Assembly (NCBI GenBank): GCA_002751075.1
Contig: NAOQ01000276.1
Span: forward strand, 24,782-39,066
DNA length: 14,285 bases
Direction of reading: 5' to 3'
Source: Ichthyophonus hoferi
Lineage: Eukaryota > Opisthokonta > Ichthyosporea > Ichthyophonida > Ichthyophonidae
Shown: positions 1-9,800 of the stretch, piece by piece
Position numbering within the stretch: position 1 is the stretch's first letter
Layout of the letters: each line of letters starts with the position of its first letter
Translations under genes and position numbers: made by a program
The notes under the pieces: generated by a model
The model's input: only the letters and a program-made list of their open reading frames with translations
Told to the model about the DNA's origin: nothing
Databases searched by the model: none

Positions 1-31
1 CTATACCTATACCTATACATATACCTATACT
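1..31. repeat. CTATAC hexanucleotide microsatellite
   Basis: About five imperfect tandem copies of CTATAC run from the left edge, with one ACATAT variant. They are followed by a long pyrimidine tract that serves the first visible AUP1 splice acceptor at 79-80. The repeat therefore lies in an intron. It looks telomere-like only superficially. Confidence 0.8.
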
Positions 32-80
32 TTTACTAATCTTCCCTCTCCCTCTCCTGTTTCCCCTCTCCCACTCTTAG

Positions 81-3000
81 TAATAATGTTAGTGCCCTAG
101 ATGATATTGCCTGGCAAGTTGTCAAACCCTCTGCTATTATCAAAGGGGATATGGTTGATATGGGTGAGTGCTTTTAATATTTTTAATCTACCAACCACCA
201 TATACGTATAAACCACTTGTACCTATTGTTATTATAGTTTATTTAATGCATCAATAGGGACCTACGTATAAAGCACTTAATTTATTATACCAATACACAT
301 ACTTTGGCATCTATTATTATTTCTTTCTTTCTTTTCTCTAACTATATTGATGGTAATATAATGATTTACTTACATACCATACCATTACTTCTATCTACCT
401 CCATCCAATTACAACACTTCTCCTCAATTCTTACCCAATCACAATATTCCTTACACATTCCTGGTTGCTATGCAGTGGGCCTATCCGATAAAATTATCCG
501 ATTGCTGAAGTATGATAATGAGAAGTGTGTGTGTGTGTTTGCAGAGGGCGGCAGAATATCCAGTCAGGTGAGTCTTCCTTAATTTTATGTAGTTACTTTA
601 ATTCTATCTCTTACTACCTATATGTAATTACTTTAAGTATATTATGATCTATATATAATTACTTTAATTATATTATTACCTATATGTAATTACTTTTAGT
701 ATATTATGATCTATATATAATTACTTTAATTATGTTATTACCTATATCTAATTACTTTTAGTATATTATGATCTATATATAATTACTTTAATTATATTAT
801 TACCTATAACCTATATTGTCTTGTATGCCCTCTGCCAACATCTTTCTACCCTATGTAGAATGGTGTTCTCAAGCTATCTCATAGACCCTTCGGCCTTGAA
901 TTTCCTGTCTCTGTTGTTGCATTAAAGTAAGTGTTATAGTTAAGATTTATATGTGTATCTATATATATATGTAGATATATAGGTTTATGTGTATATATGT
1001 ATATGTATATGTATATGTGTATGTGCATGTATATGTATATGTATGTATATATGTGTGTGCATTATGAGGTATAGTATTATAAATAAATTTCATGTCTGCA
1101 TCTAGGCCCTGTGATGAAAACCCAGTGTTGTTGAGACAAATACTGTACATACATTGACTACCACATAACATATACACTACCTTTTTTCCTACCTACTCCA
1201 TTCACCTCTATCCTTATTTTATTTCATCTTTAATATCTTTTACTTACTTAATCTTATGTTTTTAAATTAAACCAGCTTTATCCAAACACACCATGCGCTA
1301 TAATTAACCAAGACATATAACTGGATGATAGGGTGGAACGACCAGCGTGGGTGTGCACGGCCATAGATGTGACTGGAGTGGATGAATGGGTCAATCGCTT
1401 CTGGTTTCTTATTGTACCCTATACGACTTTCACTTTCCACTCTTTGTCTCAGGAAGTGTCGACCGCAATAGCGACGGTGGGTGCTGTCAAATATGCTAAT
1501 TATGCTAATTGCCTTAATGAGGTTTAATTGCCTTTATGGGCTTTTATTGTCTTAATGGGTTTTTATTACCTTAATTGATTTTAAATACCTTAATGGTTGT
1601 AATTATTTTAACTGATTGGATGCGGTAGTTGATATTATATTATCTGCCCGTGCTTGGTTATGGCTTTAACTGATTGTAATGTCATTGATTTTGTATGTAG
1701 AGACCGCGCGGCAACATAGTCATTAAATAAGTAATTATCCTATGTTTCTGTTTGACATATGCATATATACGTATATCTACATTATGTGTATGTTATCTTC
1801 ATTATGTGTATGTTATCTTAATCTTCTTGATTCGATTGCTAATTGTCAATCGCAGCAGCTTCATTCAATCATTAATTATTTATCCTTTTACACTTATAAC
1901 AAATCACATACAATTAATACAGTCAATACAATTATCGTACAGTTTCTTATTAACCACTGTTTGCAAGGGTTATATATATATCACTACGCTGGGGTCTTGG
2001 TACATATACATACATACATACATACACACATACATACATGCAAGTAACACTAACCGAACCAACCTTGCCTATGTGTCTCTGTCTCTGTCTCTCATACACA
2101 CAGTATACAGATGCCCATAGCCAGGCTCACCACACACAGAGGGCGATAGCCGAGTACCTGGGGGTGCAGGCGCTAGCCTTGCATGGGGCGGAACTTCACC
2201 TGTTAGACGCATCTAACAACCGAGGCGCCTTCCTCCCCTTCAACCCAACCGACCCTACCTTAGCTAATCTGTCGCAGCGCTCGACTTCACCTTCACCTAG
2301 AACTCCCCGTGAGGCTAACTCGCCCTCCCCTCTCATGCGCCGTACTCGTTTGATCCCTGATCATTTACGATCCGAGTTAAGATTGGATCGCATGGACCGC
2401 CATGACGGGCCGGTTCTCAGTGTAAGTCGAACCGGATCAAGTAATGAACTGGGAGGTAGAGTAGGGTTTGAGACTGGGTCTATTCTTGGCATGCGATCAA
2501 TGGCACTGGGAGGGCAATCAGGGTCTGGATTGGATGTTAAAAATACAGGTCAGGTGAAGGAGTCGACAGCCAAGCATGTTCAGGAGAAAGATAGTTTGGT
2601 GGAGAAGGAGGCAGAGGAAGAGGAAGAAGGCCTGCAGGGTGAGGGGGTAGAGAGAGAGGGAGAGGATAGTGAGCTAGATGGGATGGTGGGGCAGGTCATG
2701 GCGGTGTTTCCTGACCAGAATGTCTCGGCCGTAAGAGAGGATCTGAGACGGACTAAGGATGTCAATAGTACCATTGAGAGAGTGTTGGCTGGACGGGTCA
2801 ATCCGGTAGGTTCCTGTAGCTGTGGGTGTGTATATGTATATATAGGTATATATATATGTATGTATGTATGTATAGGCATATGTACAGGTATATCTGTGTT
2901 AATAATAGTTATTAGCGAGGATTATGGCGATGCTATAGGCCAACTTTTTATTTTCAATTTTTGTTGTGCTTACACCTATGGTCTCTACCTGCCCCTGTTG

Positions 3001-3939
3001 TGTTGTGGTATCTACCTACGTACCTACGTACCTACCTATCTATCTATCTATCTACCTACCTACCTATCTGACCTTACCATCCTGCCTACCAGCCCGAACT
3101 CCAGCCTGTGAGTACCCCACCACCCATTGATAAAGAAGGGAGGACAGTCCCTTTAGCAGAACGTAAAACGTTGTTGATTAAACTATGCAAAGAGTAAGTT
3201 GAGTTCTCACTCTCATTCTTATTCTCTCTCTGCAAACCTACATTTTTTTTTATCATATACCGCTACAATATAGACTTTAGTTATTACACTCTGTGGATTG
3301 GTCTAGTGTCATGTAGGCTAATAACATACTGACGTCATAATTTATGTTATACTCTATACAGCGAAGCGGCTATATATATTATATTGTAATTGTACATCTG
3401 TCTATCTATGTTTACTATTAGTCCCAATCCATTACTATCAGTTTTATTAACCCTAGCTATCGGTCTATTGCTTGTCAATGTCGAATCTATAGGTTAATTT
3501 ATGTTATATTATGTTATAATGTGTGAATGGTATGAAGTGAATATGAGATGTCCGTTAGGAAAGTGTATTGGCGTAATAGTATAATAATATAACACTAGGC
3601 TAAAGGTAAAGTATAGTAAGAGAATAGAATCCATTGGTCAGTACAGATCTAGACTTCACACACTGAGGTTTATTCTGTTTATTTTTAAACATAATCTAAA
3701 TGTTATGTCGCCCATCTCCCTCTGGCACCCGTTCTACTCGGTCATAGTGGTATTATCATACTCGTACAATGTATTCTACTTTGCATTTTATATAATATAT
3801 TTTTGTATTCCTTTCTTTTTTTATATGTTTCGTATAGTACTAATGATACTAAAAACATTTCATCCCATCATACTTACCAACCAACTTATGTTGCATTCAT
3901 TACAGGAGATATTTGAAGCGAAAGGAGCTATACCAGTAA
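81..3939 (+). CDS. AUP1: AUP1 homologue (ancient ubiquitous protein 1), 3' seven coding exons, 5' end off window
   Basis: The exons are 81-163, 476-567, 859-926, 1332-1476, 2104-2805, 3093-3193 and 3906-3939 (TAA stop). All introns are GT-AG and every junction keeps frame, giving 407 residues. In order the protein shows a glycerol-phosphate-acyltransferase-like region (residues 1-129, with NNVSALDD and VFAEGGR matching human NHVTPFD and LLFPEEE, then a stretch matching human RPLVSVTV...VPFTVYQV), a Ser/Pro-rich and acidic linker (about 160-318), a CUE domain (about 319-363, VFP and VL motif positions, EDLRRTKDVNSTIERVL) and a C-terminal basic helix (384-407, LAERK...ERYLKRK) like the UBE2G2-binding G2BR. 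In animals AUP1 is a monotopic ER/lipid-droplet protein that recruits UBE2G2 to HRD1-linked ER-associated degradation. The family's membrane hairpin would lie upstream of the window. Oddities: the catalytic His of HX4D is Asn, and the last coding exon supplies only 34 nt and splits the G2BR. The introns hold microsatellites and minisatellites listed separately; the 3194-3905 intron shows no other feature. Identification rests on remembered human AUP1 and is strong. Confidence 0.92.
616..808. repeat. 62-bp minisatellite, three copies, in AUP1 intron
   Basis: Three near-identical direct copies start at 616, 678 and 740, and a partial fourth starts at 802, so the period is exactly 62 bp. Each copy contains two offset TAATTACTTT segments and TATTATGATCTATATA. 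The array fills most of the intron between the exons ending at 567 and starting at 859. Confidence 0.9.
949..1060. repeat. TA/TG-rich microsatellite
   Basis: Mixed TATATG, TATG and TG dinucleotide tract in the AUP1 intron 927-1331. Its reverse strand yields a Thr/Tyr-rich open frame that is only a by-product of the repeat. Confidence 0.8.
1511..1605. repeat. Degenerate 19-bp tandem repeat, five copies
   Basis: Five consecutive 19-bp units begin at 1511, 1530, 1549, 1568 and 1587. Each has the form (G/A)(C/T)CTTAATGGGTTTTTATT with several substitutions. The array sits just inside the 627-bp AUP1 intron 1477-2103, shortly after the splice donor GTGGGT at 1477. The rest of that intron is AT-rich and ends in CATA repeats and a pyrimidine tract. 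Confidence 0.8.
2001..2039. repeat. CATA tetranucleotide microsatellite
   Basis: A run of about nine CATA/CACA units upstream of the strong acceptor of the large AUP1 exon. A CT-rich tract and CACACAG follow it up to 2103. Confidence 0.85.
2827..2892. repeat. TATA/TATG microsatellite in AUP1 intron
   Basis: TATATG, GGTATA and TATG units directly follow the splice donor GTAGGT at 2806. The open frame reading through the donor here is intronic. Confidence 0.8.
3009..3068. repeat. CTAC/CTAT tetranucleotide microsatellite
   Basis: TACC, TACG and TATC tetranucleotides in tandem near the 3' end of the AUP1 intron 2806-3092. They supply much of the pyrimidine content before the acceptor at 3091-3092. 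Confidence 0.8.
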
Positions 3940-4460
3940 CAGTTGGAAACCAGCTGCATCGCATAGAGTATGTTATTCGAGTTAGGTTTTTTCTTCAGTT
4001 CAGTGTTTTAATATGTGGATACTTGGATGGATAGCGGATGAAACTGCATGAAACATCAAAACTTGTATATTATCGACAGTCTTTTATTATTTTTAAAAAA
4101 CCTTTTTCACCCAACAACTGTACGACTTTAATTGTAATAGCGTAGAAAAACCACGTATGTATACGTCGTTACTACGGATGTTATTGTTTTTCTTTTTTTT
4201 TCTGGTTGATTATTTGGCGACAGATTAGGTACTGGTTTCCATTGGCATATATTATATTATGTATCATACATATATGATAACATAAAATTTTCCTTTGCAT
4301 ACATGTTGCAAGACAGTACGTTAGTTAAGTTGACAAACAAACCGACCTTCCATGTCAATTGGGATATAGGTTATGAGGTCATTATGATGTATCATTCCTA
4401 TATGAGTATCACTTATCATTGGTTGATTTTTAACTTTTTAACCTGTTTTTTCTACTGGCT

Positions 4461-4470
4461 AATAAATAAA
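4461..4470 (+). terminator. Candidate polyadenylation signal for AUP1
   Basis: Two overlapping AATAAA hexamers (4461-4466 and 4465-4470) lie about 520 nt after the AUP1 stop. They are the first canonical signals found downstream in this orientation. A further AATAAA is at 4644-4649. In sequence this AT-rich such hexamers also arise by chance, so the assignment is tentative. Confidence 0.4.
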
Positions 4471-4700
4471 GTTATCATATATATATATGAAACTATTGAG
4501 CGTTATTTTTGATCATGACAGCTGAAAGCATCGTACATCATTGAGTGAAGGTGTTTTATGCATTTAAGAGGCTCAGGGGAGCAGTTGTAGTGTTAGGTGA
4601 TGCTGTAAACAAGGTATATATATATGTATTGCGTTATGAGAATAATAAACATTGGTCTGAGGTCTGACCATACTTATTACCCGTGTAAGGTAGGCTAGGG

Positions 4701-4717
4701 TACGGTACTATACCGTA
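4701..4717. repeat. Perfect 7-bp inverted repeat
   Basis: TACGGTA is followed by a 3-nt spacer and TACCGTA, a perfect dyad. Function unknown; it could be a dimeric protein-binding site. Confidence 0.6.
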
Positions 4718-4874
4718 ACTGTTATATAGGAAGCCTCTCGACAGTCCTGGATGAACAAGAGATGAGAGTAAAGTTCTAAGTGATCATTTCTCGAATACAG
4801 TTTATTAATCCTCAGCCACATACTGGGAAGCAGCTTATATAAGACTCTCGAGGTTATTATGTTGTGATGTAGGT

Positions 4875-4899
4875 TAGGCCAAGCACGAAAATTGGCCTA
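4875..4899. repeat. Perfect 8-bp inverted repeat / hairpin
   Basis: TAGGCCAA and TTGGCCTA are separated by 9 nt and pair perfectly. The arms do not extend further, so the stem is too short for a microRNA precursor. Confidence 0.6.
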
Positions 4900-4911
4900 T
4901 TGCGATATGAT

Positions 4912-4925
4912 TACTACTAGTAGTA
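4912..4925. repeat. 14-bp perfect palindrome
   Basis: TACTACTAGTAGTA is a perfect palindrome without spacer, and the next base pair breaks the symmetry. It lies 13 bp after the hairpin ending at 4899. Confidence 0.6.
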
Positions 4926-6275
4926 GCCTGTTGTTATGTGCGTTTAATCAGTAGCTTTCACAACCTCATCGATTGAGTCGTACAGAAATACACTTTATCG
5001 CTTAATTGCTATTTAATACTATTGGGGACAAATGATTGGTCAGACGTTTGGTGACTTTCGAATAGGTCGCTTAATAGTTTGTGTATAACGTCAAGAGTAG
5101 AGTTCAGATATAAGAGGGTGACATGGTTGGCGATCTAATTTGGTCCAATATACAAAGAGAAATAGCGTGTGAGTATAGTGCGGAAACCAATTGAAAAATG
5201 ATTCCATGTTTCTTTTGCTTAGATTCACTACCAATTAATGTATAGCTATTTATATTCAACATGTATACTCTTTTAATTCAGTCTACAAAGAAAATAAATC
5301 TCGTATGATCTTCCAGAACAATGCTATTACTGTTATTACTGGTTAATAACTCGGGAATAGATGCGGTCAATAATATTTATGGTTCGATTGGACTTCCAAA
5401 TAAGGAGTTGGAGGTTTTTTTATTGATTGCATAGCATAAAAATAGTCTACAACAGTCTAGAAAAACCGAGAAGTAAAAATACAGAGTTGAAAAGAATAAC
5501 AAAGGACTGCTGTCCAGTTCTTTAAACAAGATTTTCTAAGTCGGATTGGGGACTCTTGATTCTGTAGTGATACTGACTAAAGGTCATATACAGTTTTTAT
5601 ACTAAATTATCTTTCAATAGTCGGCTGCCATCCTAAACATGAGTGAAATAATTACTACGCATGCTGAAATCGGCAATAATAAATGCACCTCTATGAAGCC
5701 ATAAATACAGCGCAGGACGATAATAAGTACACTATAATGTTGATAATTACTATACCAGTTGAAATCAACAGTAATAACTACATCACAGGGAGATAATAGC
5801 TGCAATATAATGTTCCTTATTTGTATACTAACTATTATTTTATTCGTTATTGTCAAGAGAATAATAGATTAAAATATTTTTTTAAAAATAAATAAATTCA
5901 ATATTCAAACCAAGTGAAAACTTAATAAAAATTTAAATAAAAGATATATATTTTAACTCGATTCATTATTAGTCTGTAATGGGATTAAAACATTAGCTTA
6001 AATGTGGCGTTCATCTATCCCGTCAACTATTATTGATTATTGATGAATCTATTGGTCTAAAGCTTATCACAACTTAGAGCTATATATTCTAAAATAAAAT
6101 ACTAGAGAGAGAATGCTTCGCATTTTAGCAGCTTCAGGTGGTAAAATTCTATTATAATATTACCATAGTTTAGTAAAATTTTCTTTGCATGCTAGTTACA
6201 AATATAATATTATTCAACATTTATTAGCGATATTGATTTATTATGATAGGTGCAAATTCTCGCTGATTACATTAG

Positions 6276-6306
6276 TTCGGAAAAACAAAAAAAAACAAAA
6301 AAAAAC
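6276..6306. repeat. A-rich tract
   Basis: Three runs of A are separated by single C residues in otherwise AT-rich intergenic sequence. There is no adjacent element body or target-site duplication that would make it the tail of a retroposed copy. Confidence 0.6.
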
Positions 6307-6665
6307 ATTTTTGTATCTAATAGAAAACGCTATAGATATATAATAACAAAATATATTGGAAGATTATTGCCCAATACTATAATTGTACTGGTTTGATAAA
6401 AATTAGATTCCTGTAAGCTCGTCGTTTATCTATACAATTACAATAGTACTGTCTTTATGTTATTAAAAACAAATAAGTTCAATTAATAAACTTAGTTTTC
6501 ATTTTCTTTCATTTAATGAATTATTAATTAGCATTTATTCTTCAAGAATTTTTTTTAAAATGTGACTCAAGTACAAACACAGTTATGCATTCCGATATAT
6601 GTTGCTAGTTCATCTATAGTTGTCTAATGTAGTTACATATTTAAGTTACGTCCACAGCCCAGGTT

Positions 6666-6687
6666 ATTGGTTGGTGTATAAAATATA
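6666..6687 (+). promoter_or_regulatory. Possible core promoter of the PP2C-like gene (ATTGG plus TATA-like box)
   Basis: ATTGG (an inverted CCAAT) at 6666-6670 is followed by TATAAAATATA at 6677-6687, about 170 bp before the ATG at 6855. The spacing between the two is shorter than usual for a CCAAT box and a TATA box, and TATA-like words are common in this sequence. This is weak positional evidence only. Confidence 0.25.
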
Positions 6688-6854
6688 GGTTGCCCATATC
6701 ATGGTTTAAGTTTAGGTGTAAGGTATGTACATAAATCTCCCAAGTAGTTAGTTACATTATTTTAATATTGCGTTATGTAGCAGTTAGGTATAGGGTATGC
6801 TTGTTATATTATTAAGGCATGTGTATTAATTTCGTATGGTTTCAATATTGAACT

Positions 6855-9800
6855 ATGCCACGCCGGTTCAGTCTTCCTGTATGGTTGAGGCACTCGCGCC
6901 AGGAGAGACAACCTCAGATTCTATATGAGGGACCTAGTGATCGCATCAGTGAAAACCGCATCTATGTAATTACCACAGGTATTTTTTTATTCTATATTTT
7001 TGGCTTCTAGAATTTATTAGTTTGAAATATAACATTTATATAATAATAAAACAAATATGCACTTAGATTATCATTCAGGATTCAGGAAAGGGATCTATGG
7101 ATTTACACAACCCCGTCTTTGAGTCTTGTCTCTTTCCCTCTTCCACTAAAAATATATACTTTTTTTACTACACAGCGTTATGGTTTAGTAGTTCCAAGGG
7201 AAAGAAATAATCATTCCCTACTTGGTCATCCGTATTGACTCTTTTTAACTTTTAGCTATTTAATTTATTTATCGTTTGAAATCAAAGCTTGTAGATACTC
7301 CTCCGAAACATCGGATCCCTACAACACATTAATAACACAGCCACGACCAACTAACAACACAACACAACACAACACAACACAACACAACACAACACAATAC
7401 AATACAATATATTACATCATATATATTCAATCATACAGCAACAGCTTCACGTATTGGTAAACCCAGAACTCCAATACGTGGTAAAGGGCAACCGATGTCT
7501 GATAGATCAGTGGTAGTACATAATATTGATTGCACCTCTCTTCATGTTCTTAATGGCTGTAACAACATTCAACCCGAGAGGAGTAATACACAAGTATGTA
7601 TGTGTTTGAGATGGATTGATATGCATGCTATAATGTTGGTTGTAGTTGGGTTTGTAATTGTTTGGCAGACATAGGGGTCGTGTGGAATGAGAATTTTGTG
7701 GACTGGTAGTATTTTTATATGAAAGTGATGGTTTGTATGCATGTATATATATATATTATTATTTCTACCTAGATATAATTTCTACCTAGATGTATTTTTT
7801 TATATACTCACTTATGCAGATGTAAGCTAGTATATGTTCATTTGTGTATATTATACAGTATATGCGTTATACTAGGTTGTTAACAACATCGTTTGTATTA
7901 TTAATGTGTATATAAGATAGTTAATATTATGAGTACTTATTGCATGATTAAATGCTAGGGATTGTTTGGTTTTTATTTATTGGCAAATATATTAAAAAGC
8001 GTTATTTAAACTGGTTTTAATAGAGTAAAATACTCAATATAATGGAGTGTGCTCTGGACATTAAACCTTTTAAATCAGCACAGTATGATTATATGATAAG
8101 GTATTTAATGGATTGACAGAATACCCCTAGTTGTAAATATGTTCAGTTTAATTAAATAACCATATTCCTTTGGTTTTGTAATTGAATATTCTCAGTTTAT
8201 ATATAACCATATACTATTGGTTTTATAATTGAATGTGTTAAGTTTTAACTTAAACGTTGGTCTCTATTTTAGCCCACTATTATAGCTTGTATATATTTAA
8301 ATAGTTATGAACAGCACAATTTAACCACCCATTGGATAGCTTACTTTTCTATATCTGACTTTAAACCTCTATTGTAGTTCACTCAAATCTTTTAAATATT
8401 GAAACATTTTTTCTAAATTTAACCGTAATTTCAACAATGTAATGTAATCTGCCAACTGTTATAAATACCAGAACCATTTAAGTATTTCCTTAAATAATAA
8501 TATAATCAACTCAAAATTAGGATCAGACAAAACTATTCGTATCCTTGGAGAATATTCGGCACCAACCAGAACAGTACCATCCTAGATCAGCCATAGGCCT
8601 GGCGTCAGGATATGCAAGCCCTCATAGTATTCGAAGCTACAATCCTACTGGTGAGGTAGCTAGGTTCCTCAACCCTCCCAGTGAATACAACGGGTCTCAT
8701 CATCGTCGTTCTTCCAGTACTTCAGCTACTTTTAATGGCAGTATGCTTATGAGTAGTGGTATAACCAGCGGTGGTATGACAATGAATAGTAGTTATGAGA
8801 GCTTTACCTTCATAAATAATCTTAACAAGCTAGCTCCTAGTTTTAATTCCGATCGGTTGCTACAACCCAATCCGGAGGATTTAAAGTCGTGTACCTGGTT
8901 ATCCGTGTATGATGGCGTAGGCAAGTGTTACATATAAGGGTGATAGATGTTTTTTTTTTTTTTTTTTGTGTGTTTTTTATCATCTTATCTTTTCATGTAT
9001 CTATTTATGGATATACCTGTATGCATAAAACATTATTTATATATAGCTTAATTTTGCTACAGTGTATCATATGAACTGGACCAAGTCTAGTTATTCATTC
9101 ACCACTCATTGTTCATTCCATTGAGTGTAGAGTTTCCTTTTAAGTATCAACTCTTCTGTTTTTATTATTTGTGTCCACTTTTTATTTCATATTTATAAAA
9201 TAAAATTTATGTATATAAATATCTTATATACATATGTTTAAGCATGCATGCAATCATAAAGTGCTATTGGGAGGTTAGGGTACATTTTTATCTACCCTGA
9301 CCTATTAATATCTAGAGGTATAAAACATTGATTTATTGCAACATGCTATATTATATTATATTGTGATATCTTTCATTATATAGTATAGTTTTGCCATGTT
9401 TTGTATTTAACTATGCTATATTTTGTTGTTGCAATACACCATATACCCAAACAAACTAGACTTATCTTACTACAGAATACATAGCATAATATAACATAAC
9501 ATAATACAATACAACACAATACATTATATTATAGTACAACATACTATGTCCGCCTATCGTTAAACTCTTTCCCTTTCTTTCATCTTTTATATTTCTTTCA
9601 TATTCATATATATATCATTAGGCTTCCAGGCATCAGATTACGTGGCCAGAACGATGTGCATGCGATTTCAACAAGCACTTCTTGCCAAAGGAAGCCTGCC
9701 GAAAGCATTAAACGATACCTTCATAAAACTGCACGCAGAATTCCGAGACCTCCCCCATATGTATGAATCAGGCAGCTTCACTTGTGCTCTAGTGCTTATT

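Larger units (their letters stand above)
3940..6854. other. AT-rich stretch without a recognised gene (AUP1 3' end plus intergenic)
   Basis: After the AUP1 stop there are 2.9 kb with no open frame resembling a known protein and no consistent exon chain on either strand. The left part should contain the AUP1 3' untranslated region. The part from about 4650 to 5100 is less AT-rich and holds three short perfect inverted repeats. The part from about 5580 to 6600 is extremely AT-rich, with an A-rich tract near 6276-6306. The right end is the upstream region of the PP2C-like gene. A non-coding RNA or an unrecognised short exon cannot be excluded. Confidence 0.6.

Noticed and set aside
1-31. Telomere-like CTATAC repeats at the left edge
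   Set aside because: The unit is not a known telomere repeat, it is imperfect and short, and a splice acceptor for a conserved exon follows at once, so it is an intronic microsatellite.
959-1177. Minus-strand open frame rich in Thr/Tyr/His
   Set aside because: It is the reverse reading of a TA/TG microsatellite within an AUP1 intron, with no conserved motif.
1742-2120. Two overlapping + strand open frames before the large AUP1 exon
   Set aside because: They are intronic. They end in CATA and CT-rich repeats leading to the acceptor at 2103 and resemble no protein.
4545-4613. Possible short exon (VFYAFKRLRGAVVVLGDAVNK) followed by a GTATAT donor
   Set aside because: There is no acceptor in phase with a neighbouring exon, no homology that I recognise, and AUP1 already ends at 3939 with its family-typical C-terminus.
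5051-5070. tRNA T-arm-like stem (GTGAC/GTCGC around TTCGAA)
   Set aside because: The loop is 10 nt rather than 7, and no matching acceptor stem, D-arm or anticodon arm could be found around it.
5614-5856. Minus-strand 80-residue hydrophobic open frame
   Set aside because: The region is very AT-rich, the composition is Ile/Val/Tyr-biased, there is no conserved motif, and no flanking exon or promoter supports it.
4640-6600. A transposable element or MITE filling the intergenic gap
   Set aside because: I found no matching terminal repeats with target-site duplications, no transposase or reverse-transcriptase motifs and no element-like tail. The short inverted repeats are local.
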